The notes under the pieces were generated by a model. That model was not told the origin of the DNA. It saw nothing but the letters and a program-made list of their open reading frames with translations, and did not search any database. The position numbers and the translations under genes were made by a program. This document shows, in pieces, positions 1 to 6,384 of a DNA stretch of 7,410 nt. The stretch comes from Clostridia bacterium (GTDB lineage: Bacteria > Bacillota > Clostridia > Christensenellales > Borkfalkiaceae), in contig JAFZXG010000027.1 in NCBI GenBank assembly GCA_017616925.1, positions 1 to 7,410 of the forward strand, in the 5' to 3' direction. Within the stretch, counting starts at the first letter, position 1; every line of letters starts with the position of its first letter.

Positions 1-1
1 C

Positions 2-625
2 AACCAACCGTTTTACAGGTTAAGCCAGGATGAGATCGCACCACGCGTGTATTTTGACGCTTACCCGAAGGGGATCGAACAGATAGGGAACGTTATTACG
101 GTCGACAGAATATACGTTTGCGACGTTCTCGATCCCAACTTTACCGTCTCTTACGGTATAATTTCGCCGAGCGGCGATTACGTCGTAGACGTAAACAATG
201 TGTTGCTCGACGAAAATAACGCCGATTACAGAAAAACTTATTCCTTCGTCGCTAACGAATTCGGCAATTACCTTGTGTCGATAGATACGCAGGACTCTTT
301 GGGTAATAGTGATCTGCTCGTCTATGCGATAAGCGTCGCCGATACTACGGGACCGATCGTTTTGACCAAGTGGGAACTCAAAGATAAGTTAAAAATAGGC
401 GAAGCCGTAACTATAAGCGAACTCGTTATAAAGGATACGGGTTCCGAAATATTTACGGTCAGTGCGTTTATTATACAGCCGAATATGCGCACCATGTCCG
501 TTGAAGTTGGTGCAGGCTATGCGTTCAGGACGGCGGGAACTTACGTTCTCTGCTATACCGTTTCCGACGAAAGCGGTAACGTAACGCTTTACACACATAC
601 GTTTATCGTAGGTCAAGGAGAGTAA
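2..625 (+). CDS. C-terminal part of a surface protein with two tandem Ig-like domains (5' truncated)
   Basis: The reading frame is open from the left edge to a TAA at 623-625, giving 207 residues of a longer protein. A GTG at 47 is not a convincing start because no purine-rich site precedes it and the frame continues upstream in the same style (PFYRLSQDEIAPRVYFDAYP). Two beta-rich domains follow each other, at about nt 35-340 and 347-619. They align with each other: both carry FTVS..II.P (F codons at 140 and 452) and both end in a G-x-Y strand followed by D..GN, as in bacterial Ig-like/HYR-type domains. There is no C-terminal membrane segment, LPXTG motif or charged tail, so any anchor must be N-terminal and off the window; by analogy with its neighbours it may be a lipoprotein. 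The next gene starts 2 nt after the stop and its ribosome site lies inside this gene. Binding or scaffold function is inferred; no enzyme motif is visible in the part seen. Confidence 0.8.
   Translation, partial: NQPFYRLSQDEIAPRVYFDAYPKGIEQIGNVITVDRIYVCDVLDPNFTVSYGIISPSGDYVVDVNNVLLDENNADYRKTYSFVANEFGNYLVSIDTQDSLGNSDLLVYAISVADTTGPIVLTKWELKDKLKIGEAVTISELVIKDTGSEIFTVSAFIIQPNMRTMSVEVGAGYAFRTAGTYVLCYTVSDESGNVTLYTHTFIVGQGE
615..620 (+). promoter_or_regulatory. Ribosome binding site for the DUF4838 gene
   Basis: AAGGAG lies 7 nt before the ATG at 628 and inside the last codons of the upstream gene. This supports the 628 start and implies that translation of the two genes is coupled. Confidence 0.8.
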
Positions 626-627
626 AC

Positions 628-2625
628 ATGAAAAAAATCATATCGGTTATTGCGGTCTTACTTGCTTCGATGTTGGTTTTCTGTTCTTGCGGTAAAGCGG
701 ACAACGGTGGAAGTAAGAACACTAATTATGAAACTAACGAAAATCACAATTATCAGCCAACGCCGTCCGATTATACCGACATTTCGGACGACGCAAGGGT
801 ATTTAACGGCGGAATCCATGTTCTTTCCGCTGCTGTTACGGACGATTATCTTATCGAAAACGGCTCATCCGAGTATGTTATAATTTATCCCGTCGCCGCG
901 ACCAGAGAGATCGTAGATACGGCGGAAGATGTGCGAACGCTTATTCTGGAAGCGACGGGGGTTAAACTTAAAACGGCTGCGGACACCGATCCTTCGGTTA
1001 CAGCGTCGACTAAGGTCATAAGTCTCGGCAATACTACCCGTGCCGAAGCCGAAAACGTCGTTCCGACTTCCGATCTCTCGCATTCCGGATATATAATAAG
1101 AACCGTCGATAAGAGCATTTATATCGTCGGGAACACCGAACAGGCGGTTTCCTTCGGTGCTTACGGGTTTTTGGAGATACAGTTCGATTTCGATTGTTTT
1201 TGCGACACATATTCTTATATAGCCAAAACCGAGAGTTCCCGTCTGCGCGATTTCGATGTTAAAGAAGTTTCCGATCTCGGTATCGTCGAAATGGGCAGGG
1301 CGTTTACGAGCGGCAGAGCGGCAAGAAGAATGAAGTTATGGGACGGCAGCAGTTTTACGGCAGGGCGTCTCGGACACGATACCCTTATTTATATTGATCC
1401 CGCCGTCTATAATAATCCCGCCGATTCCGTAAATTATCATCCCAAGTGGTTCAGCACAGACGGTGAACAACTTTGCTACACGGCGCGTGGCGACGAGATG
1501 GAAAGAGAACTTCTTATCCGCACTATTGCGGACATTTGTATCGAACTTTTCGCGGAGGAACCCACCAAGTTTTGTGTTCGTTTTCAGGATATGGATATAA
1601 ACACCTGGTGCACATGCGACGCGTGTGTCGCATCTAACTTAGCGTACGGCGGTGCCGACGCTGCGGCAGAGATCAAAACATTGAACGAAGTCGCCCTGCT
1701 TGTGGATCAATGGATGGAGTCGGACGAAGGCAGACCGTTTGCAAGAAATTATTTTATAGAGTTCTACGCTTATTTCCGTACGAATAAACCGCCCGTTTAT
1801 CTCGATCCGACAACGAACGAATATAAACCCATCGACGATTCTGTTATATGTAATGACCACATTAAACCGTGTATAGCACAATATTACTTGGATTTCCAGA
1901 ACAGTCTTTATGCGGACGTCAATAAATCCAACCTCGAAATATTAAAGGGCTGGAACGCGTTGAGTTCCGAACCCGCATACTACATGTATAACGCCGATTT
2001 TGATATGTACAACTACTACTACGATTCTATCGAAAGTCTTAAAGACTTGTACGTGTTTTTTGCGGAAAGCAATTCAGGGTGGATATACAATGAAATTGTC
2101 GGAACGCCCGTTACCGCGTGGCAAGCGCTACGTTCGTACGTTATGTATAAACTCGCATGGAACGTAAATTTAAGTATAGACGACATTATCGGCAAATACT
2201 TTGATCATTTCTTCGGGGACGGCGGCGCGAAAATGAAGGAAGTATTCTATCAGGAACGTGCATGGATGTCGCTAAACAGAGCGAGCATAACGGGCATGAG
2301 ATCACTTCGCTGTAAATTAGATAAAAAGGAATTATGGCCGAAAAATCTCGTTCAAACCTGGTTGGATATGACTAACAACGCAGTAAAGGACATAAGTTAT
2401 CTCAAAAAAATCGATCCCGACCTTTACGATACTTTTTATCGCAATATAGCGATGGAAAGGCTGTCTTTCGAGTATATTCTCATAAATTTCTACGAAAGAG
2501 AGTTGGATGCAGACTACGTAAAGTCGCTTAAACTTCAAGCGAAATCCGACGCTATGGATAATAATATTACTTATTTCGGTCCCGGGGCTTTGGCTTCGAC
2601 GGTTTTCAATGAGTGGGGGGTCTAA
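628..2625 (+). CDS. DUF4838 lipoprotein, putative glycoside hydrolase
   Basis: This 665-residue protein begins with a lipoprotein signal: MKK, a hydrophobic stretch, then V-F-C-S-C with C21 as the likely lipidated residue. A polar Asn/Thr-rich linker (about 22-60) follows. Residues about 60-200 resemble the alpha/beta accessory domain in front of GH67 and GH20 enzymes (ATREIVDTAEDVRTLILEATG, ISLGNT, GYIIRT, YIVGNT, GAYGFLE). Residues about 245-545 match the DUF4838 pattern as I know it: H250, HPKWFSTDGEQLC at 271-283, RFQDMDINTWCTCDAC at 318-333, a FYAYFRTNKPP strand-loop, an aromatic YYMYNADFDMYNYYY stretch at 451-465, and a helical end with LRSYVMYKLAWN and YFDHFFG. Residues 550-665 look alpha-helical. 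DUF4838 includes the GH163 endo-beta-N-acetylglucosaminidases, as far as I recall, so glycan cleavage at the cell surface is likely; the exact linkage and catalytic residues are not established. It sits between two surface proteins and upstream of a sugar importer. Confidence 0.85.
   Translation: MKKIISVIAVLLASMLVFCSCGKADNGGSKNTNYETNENHNYQPTPSDYTDISDDARVFNGGIHVLSAAVTDDYLIENGSSEYVIIYPVAATREIVDTAEDVRTLILEATGVKLKTAADTDPSVTASTKVISLGNTTRAEAENVVPTSDLSHSGYIIRTVDKSIYIVGNTEQAVSFGAYGFLEIQFDFDCFCDTYSYIAKTESSRLRDFDVKEVSDLGIVEMGRAFTSGRAARRMKLWDGSSFTAGRLGHDTLIYIDPAVYNNPADSVNYHPKWFSTDGEQLCYTARGDEMERELLIRTIADICIELFAEEPTKFCVRFQDMDINTWCTCDACVASNLAYGGADAAAEIKTLNEVALLVDQWMESDEGRPFARNYFIEFYAYFRTNKPPVYLDPTTNEYKPIDDSVICNDHIKPCIAQYYLDFQNSLYADVNKSNLEILKGWNALSSEPAYYMYNADFDMYNYYYDSIESLKDLYVFFAESNSGWIYNEIVGTPVTAWQALRSYVMYKLAWNVNLSIDDIIGKYFDHFFGDGGAKMKEVFYQERAWMSLNRASITGMRSLRCKLDKKELWPKNLVQTWLDMTNNAVKDISYLKKIDPDLYDTFYRNIAMERLSFEYILINFYERELDADYVKSLKLQAKSDAMDNNITYFGPGALASTVFNEWGV
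2615..2620 (+). promoter_or_regulatory. G-only ribosome binding site for the Ig/beta-helix lipoprotein gene
   Basis: A run of six G within GTGGGGGG lies 8 nt before the ATG at 2629, inside the 3' end of the DUF4838 gene. It lacks the usual A positions but can pair with the CCUCC core of 16S rRNA through G-C and G-U pairs. It supports the start that gives a clean signal peptide. Confidence 0.55.
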
Positions 2626-2628
2626 AAC

Positions 2629-4473
2629 ATGAAGAAGTTTATAAACGTTTTAATGACCGTTTTTCTTGTTTTTATATTTGCATTTACAGGTTGCGGCGGG
2701 AAAGATGCCGACGCCGGCGAGAAGGATACCACCGTCATCGTTTCCGCGGACAACGTGCAAGAGATTTTGTTCGAACGTGTACAGAATTCAAAGATCTCGT
2801 GTTTTCAGTCGGTAAAGATTAAACTGAAAAAAGGCTATGAAAAAGCGGTTTTGTCTTCCGACAATTCGGAGATCGTCGCCATTGAAAACGGGTTTATAGT
2901 CGGCATATCGACAGGATCAGCGGTTTTGTCCGCCGTCTTTGACGGTATAAAACAGGAACAGATCATTACCGTGGTAAAACCCGAAACGGTAGATTTCGAC
3001 TTGGACAATTTACCCATACTCAAAGGCGACAGTTATAAAATCTCTCTGACGACTTATGTCGATAATATTATCGTCGGTGATGTCGAATACTATTACGAAA
3101 CGAAAAACCCGTCGGTCGCCACCATAAATGGAGACGTTCTCAGCGGTATGGATTACGGTAGTACGGAAGTTGTCGTAACGGTGTCGTGGCATGGAACGCA
3201 AATAACGAAAAAAAGCATACCTTGTACGGTAAACAGTAACGATGCTATATATACGAATAAAGAAAGTTACGAAATCTATACGATAGGAAACGTTCTCGGA
3301 ACTCCGTTTAAGACGAGCGAAACCATCGTCGCTTACGTCTTCTCGGACGGCGCGAAGGTGGAAGAGGCGACTCTCCTATGGGCGAGTGCGGACACTTCCG
3401 TAGCGACGGTAAGCGGTAGCGGCGTAATATCGGCCGTGTCTGAAGGCGAGACAGTCGTTACTGGAGCCTGTAATTACGGCGGAAAGACCATTTCTACCAG
3501 GCGTATTCCCGTAAAGGTATCCAAACCTTATTTATCAACCGACGTAGACGTTTTGTTCGATGTTAACGAAAGCACGGGAGTTTTTGATACGGCGAAAGTG
3601 CTCGGCAGCGGATATTCTATCGGAAAAATCGTGGATATAGACAATAAAAGGGAATATGAAACAACCGATAACTCCGTAAATATGAGAAATTTCCCCATCG
3701 GCGAATACAGACTTGCAGTATACGAAGCAAACGAAGAATTTGCTACGGAAATAAACGTCGTGGTTGCCGACTTTATTATAAACGATGTGAACGACTTACA
3801 GAGTATACACTGGGGATCGTATAAATACGTCGCGTTAAATGCCGATCTGGAAAATGTAGGTAAGTATAACAACCTCGTTCCCGACGGGCAAGAACATTTT
3901 TTCACCGGCACTTTTAACGGTTTGGGGCATAAGATATCGGGTATCAGATTTCAATTCAATAACTTCGGACTAATCAGAACACTCGACGGTGCCACGATCA
4001 AAAACCTTGCGGTCGTATGCAGTGCCGAAGGAAAACGGCAGGGTGCGTTGTTCTATAATTGTATCAATCACCCCGTTATTGATAACGTTTATATAGATAT
4101 GACGTTTGCCGCAAGCAGCGAAAACGTCGGCGGAATAAGTCATCTCGTTTTCGGAGAAATCACAGTGCGTAATTGTTTTGTTAAGTCGCACGGTACCGAA
4201 GGGCGTTATAATGGTGCCGCTGTCGCCGTCTGCAACACCAACGGGATAAGGTTTATCAATACGTATTTTGTTTCGGACGTTGCCATTTGTTCGGATGATC
4301 CCAACTATACGTATAACGCTCAATATGCCCTTTTAAGATCGCAGACGAGCGGGATCGTATTCGATACCGACGAAGAGTTTACCGTCGCAAGAGCGGAAGG
4401 TCTCGTTTCGTTGGAAGGCTATAACAGTTACTGGGATTTGAGTGGCAGTCCGATTTTTAAGACGGTTATTTAG
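2629..4473 (+). CDS. Lipoprotein with Big_2-type Ig domains and a C-terminal GLUG-like beta-helix
   Basis: This 614-residue protein starts with MKKFINVLM, a hydrophobic stretch and the lipobox F-T-G-C (C22). About three Big_2-type domains follow. The first (about 60-117) has SSDNSEIVAIENGFIVGISTGSAVL. The second (125-202) has ETKNPSVATINGDVLSGMDYGSTEV. The third (210-298) has the most canonical form, ASADTSVATVSGSGVISAV then GETVVTG. Residues 300-380 are another beta-rich module. From about 390, FTGTFNGLGHKISGI and NFGLIRTLDGATIKNLAVV are typical of GLUG-type right-handed beta-helices; I-x-N-x-x-[VIF] rungs recur with asparagines at 459, 486, 515 and 544. I see no catalytic residue set of a known polysaccharide lyase, so adhesion, glycan binding or an unrecognised enzyme are all possible. 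The gene starts 3 nt after the DUF4838 stop, which argues for a shared job at the cell surface. Confidence 0.8.
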   Translation: MKKFINVLMTVFLVFIFAFTGCGGKDADAGEKDTTVIVSADNVQEILFERVQNSKISCFQSVKIKLKKGYEKAVLSSDNSEIVAIENGFIVGISTGSAVLSAVFDGIKQEQIITVVKPETVDFDLDNLPILKGDSYKISLTTYVDNIIVGDVEYYYETKNPSVATINGDVLSGMDYGSTEVVVTVSWHGTQITKKSIPCTVNSNDAIYTNKESYEIYTIGNVLGTPFKTSETIVAYVFSDGAKVEEATLLWASADTSVATVSGSGVISAVSEGETVVTGACNYGGKTISTRRIPVKVSKPYLSTDVDVLFDVNESTGVFDTAKVLGSGYSIGKIVDIDNKREYETTDNSVNMRNFPIGEYRLAVYEANEEFATEINVVVADFIINDVNDLQSIHWGSYKYVALNADLENVGKYNNLVPDGQEHFFTGTFNGLGHKISGIRFQFNNFGLIRTLDGATIKNLAVVCSAEGKRQGALFYNCINHPVIDNVYIDMTFAASSENVGGISHLVFGEITVRNCFVKSHGTEGRYNGAAVAVCNTNGIRFINTYFVSDVAICSDDPNYTYNAQYALLRSQTSGIVFDTDEEFTVARAEGLVSLEGYNSYWDLSGSPIFKTVI

Positions 4474-4477
4474 GGGG
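4472..4477 (+). promoter_or_regulatory. Ribosome binding site for the first permease gene
   Basis: AGGGGG overlaps the TAG stop codon (4471-4473) of the preceding gene and lies 10 nt before the ATG at 4488. The spacing is slightly long but this is the only candidate in the gap. Confidence 0.6.
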
Positions 4478-4487
4478 TTGAACTTTA

Positions 4488-5435
4488 ATGTTTGCTCTTA
4501 CGGGAAAAGGTCAACAAAAAATATACGGGCGCAACTCACTTGGAACGAGAAAAAAGGCGCAACTACTGTTTTATATTACAATGATTGCGTTGCCAATAGC
4601 TCAGTTTCTGGTGTTTTACCTTTATATAAATCTGGATTCTTTTACGCTGGCCTTTCAGGAATATTCATATGAGAGTAACACTTTTTCCTGGTACGGTGTT
4701 CAAAATTTCCGACAGATATTCGAAGACTTCGGGACTTTGGCGTTCCTTAAACACTCGATCGTCAACTCTCTTGTCTTATTCGTATGGACCATGATTTTCG
4801 GATCGGCTGTCGCAATATTGTTTTCTTATTATGTCTTCAAGAAGAGATTCGGGCACATAATATTTAAGGTGTTCTTATTCCTTCCTCAGATACTCGGCGG
4901 CGTGGTAGTCGTGATAATGTATAAGTATTTTATGGACGAAGCCGTGCCGGTTCTGGCGAAACTGTTGGGATGGGAGATGGAAGAAGGGTTGATCGCTAAT
5001 CCCGCTACACAGTTTGCGTCGATACTTTTTTACAGCATATATACGGGTTTCGGTATACAGGTTTTGGTTTACAGCAGTACGATGAGCGGAATATCCGATT
5101 CGATAATCGAATCCGCCCAACTTGACGGCATTACGCCGATAAAAGAATTGATCTTTATAGTGATACCGTCCATTTGGGAAACGTTCATTACGTTTATGGT
5201 GGCTTCCGTCGTAGGCATATTTACAAACCAGATGTCTCTCTACACGTTTTTCGGCGACAAGGCCGATCACTCGCTCTATACTTTCGGCTACTATCTGTAT
5301 AAGCAGGTTTTGCTTGCCGGTAATAACGAGTATCCGTATTTGTCGGCAATGGGATTTCTACTCACGGTAATCGCAATTCCTTTGACGCTTTTTACGAGAT
5401 GGGCTCTCACCAAATTTGGACCGAGAAGTGATTGA
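4488..5435 (+). CDS. Carbohydrate ABC transporter permease, MalF/UgpA/LplB type (CUT1)
   Basis: This 315-residue inner membrane protein has about six membrane segments, near residues 26-48, 88-113, 122-146, 173-195, 225-247 and 287-306. A basic N-terminus (KGQQKIYGRNSLGTRKKAQ) precedes the first, which fits a cytoplasmic start. The cytoplasmic EAA loop that docks the ATPase is clear: ESAQLDGITPIKELIFIVIP at 208-227, with G214 and P227 in the expected places. WYGVQNFRQIF (68-78) matches the G..NF..lf segment after the first helix of MalF/UgpA-type permeases, and KHSIVNSLVLFVW the conserved N-[ST] helix start. Length is normal for the family. It would form a heterodimer with the next gene's product to import a sugar or oligosaccharide; the substrate cannot be told from the permease. 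No ATPase gene lies nearby. Confidence 0.93.
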   Translation: MFALTGKGQQKIYGRNSLGTRKKAQLLFYITMIALPIAQFLVFYLYINLDSFTLAFQEYSYESNTFSWYGVQNFRQIFEDFGTLAFLKHSIVNSLVLFVWTMIFGSAVAILFSYYVFKKRFGHIIFKVFLFLPQILGGVVVVIMYKYFMDEAVPVLAKLLGWEMEEGLIANPATQFASILFYSIYTGFGIQVLVYSSTMSGISDSIIESAQLDGITPIKELIFIVIPSIWETFITFMVASVVGIFTNQMSLYTFFGDKADHSLYTFGYYLYKQVLLAGNNEYPYLSAMGFLLTVIAIPLTLFTRWALTKFGPRSD

Positions 5436-5439
5436 GGGG
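5434..5439 (+). promoter_or_regulatory. Ribosome binding site that fixes the start of the second permease
   Basis: GAGGGG overlaps the TGA stop of the first permease (5433-5435) and lies 6 nt before the ATG at 5446. It favours that ATG over the in-frame TTG at 5416, which would overlap the upstream gene and has no such site. Confidence 0.8.
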
Positions 5440-5445
5440 AAGAAT

Positions 5446-6342
5446 ATGGAAGATACTTACAGAAAGAAAATCGACTGGGTAAATATTGTATTGATGGTCG
5501 TTCTGATCGCTTATTCTCTTTTTCTCGTTGTCCTTATGCTTTGGGGAGTAGCAACGTCGCTAAAGTCGCGCGAAGAGTTTTACGACAACGCGCTTTGGTT
5601 TCCCAGGGGAAATATCGGCAGTTGGGCATGGGGTAATTATTCTTTCGTATGGAAGAACTTTGCGGTGGAGACCTTTGATTCGTTGGGAAGAAAGATAAGC
5701 ATCGATATTTACGGTCAGTTCCTAAATACTCTGCTATACGCGATAGGCGGCGCGTTTTTAACGACGCTTTGCTGTTGCATAGTCGCGTACCTTTCGGCGA
5801 AATTCAAATACTGGTTCAGCAGCATAGTGTATACGATCGTTTTGATAACGATGGTCGTGCCGACCATAGGTACTACGCCCGCCATGCTTAAATTCCTGAA
5901 ACTGACGAATTTATACGATTCATGGTTAGGAGCGTATCTGATGAAATTTTCGTTTCTCAGTTTATATTTTCTTATTTTCCACGGGATATTTAAGGGAATA
6001 TCGCCCGAGTATTCCGAGGCAGCCACGATAGACGGCGCAAACGAATACCAGATATTTTTCAGGATAAATCTGCCACTCGTTACCACGACCTTCTATACGG
6101 TGTTCCTGATCCAGTTTATAGGCTACTGGAACGACTATATGACTGCACTGCTATATTTACCTACGCATCCGACGCTTGCTTACGGTGTGTATTATATGAG
6201 CATATCGAATATGAATAGGTTAGCCCAAACACCGATGCGTATGGTTGCCTGCGTAATTTTGGCATTACCCATAACTTGTGTTTTCGTCATTTTCAGGAAT
6301 AAGGTTATGGGAAACGTTACGATGGGTGGAATCAAAGAATAA
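5446..6342 (+). CDS. Carbohydrate ABC transporter permease, MalG/UgpE type (CUT1)
   Basis: From the ATG at 5446 this is a 298-residue protein. Membrane segments are visible near residues 12-35, 93-117, 125-147, 160-180, 210-232 and 266-284. The EAA loop is EAATIDGANEYQIFFRINLP at 191-210, with G197 and P210 in place. The second conserved feature is WNDYMTALLYL (228-238), the W-N-[DE] segment of MalG-type permeases. The C-terminus GNVTMGGIKE matches the G-x-T-x-G-[AG]-[IV]-K ending of CUT1 MalG-like proteins. The insert between helices 1 and 2 (about 42-90), reading NALWFPRGNIGSWAWGNYSFVWK, is the usual F-P....w.NY.... region. It is coupled to the first permease (10-nt gap, ribosome site over the stop) and must pair with it. 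The solute-binding gene follows after 42 nt. Confidence 0.93.
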   Translation: MEDTYRKKIDWVNIVLMVVLIAYSLFLVVLMLWGVATSLKSREEFYDNALWFPRGNIGSWAWGNYSFVWKNFAVETFDSLGRKISIDIYGQFLNTLLYAIGGAFLTTLCCCIVAYLSAKFKYWFSSIVYTIVLITMVVPTIGTTPAMLKFLKLTNLYDSWLGAYLMKFSFLSLYFLIFHGIFKGISPEYSEAATIDGANEYQIFFRINLPLVTTTFYTVFLIQFIGYWNDYMTALLYLPTHPTLAYGVYYMSISNMNRLAQTPMRMVACVILALPITCVFVIFRNKVMGNVTMGGIKE

Positions 6343-6384
6343 ATCGTTAGAAAAAACTATAATTTTTGTCAAGGAGAAACGATT
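6342..6384 (+). repeat. 7-bp inverted repeat enclosing the ribosome binding site of the binding-protein gene
   Basis: AATCGTT at 6342-6348 is the exact reverse complement of AACGATT at 6378-6384, which ends next to the ATG at 6385. Between them, AAAAA (6352-6356) and TTTTT (6363-6367) could form an inner A-U stem with a 6-nt loop. The ribosome site at 6371-6376 falls in the unpaired 3' side. A regulatory or RNA-stabilising role is inferred; the stems are A/T-rich and weak. Confidence 0.4.
6371..6376 (+). promoter_or_regulatory. Ribosome binding site for the solute-binding protein gene
   Basis: AAGGAG lies 8 nt before the ATG at 6385. It is the strongest site in the intergenic gap and fixes the start that gives a complete lipoprotein signal. 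A perfect TATAAT hexamer at 6358-6363 lies just upstream but has no matching -35 element. Confidence 0.85.

Noticed and set aside
612..621. The same 10-nt string GTCAAGGAGA before two genes (612-621 and 6368-6377)
   Set aside because: Most of the string is the Shine-Dalgarno core, so convergence explains it without a shared regulatory element.
47..625. A complete 192-residue gene starting at GTG 47
   Set aside because: No ribosome site precedes the GTG, and the frame is open to the left edge with matching protein character. It is better read as the end of a longer gene.
3528..3911. A 127-residue minus-strand frame, and others at 4875-5270, 5715-6086, 3970-4323 and 7078-7410
   Set aside because: They lie wholly inside well-supported plus-strand genes, lack recognisable domains and convincing ribosome sites, and look like shadows.
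4174..4290. Cysteines 516, 535 and 554 of the beta-helix protein spaced exactly 19 residues apart
   Set aside because: The spacing does not fit the 27-29-residue rung period of the same region, so a cysteine ladder is unlikely.
5416..5445. A TTG start that would add 10 residues to the second permease
   Set aside because: It overlaps the first permease and has no ribosome site, whereas the ATG at 5446 has GAGGGG 6 nt upstream.
6335..6363. An internal promoter before the binding-protein gene, based on a perfect TATAAT at 6358-6363
   Set aside because: No TTGACA-like hexamer is present 16-18 nt upstream, and the predicted transcript would start almost on the ribosome site. The hexamer may be chance in an A/T-rich gap.
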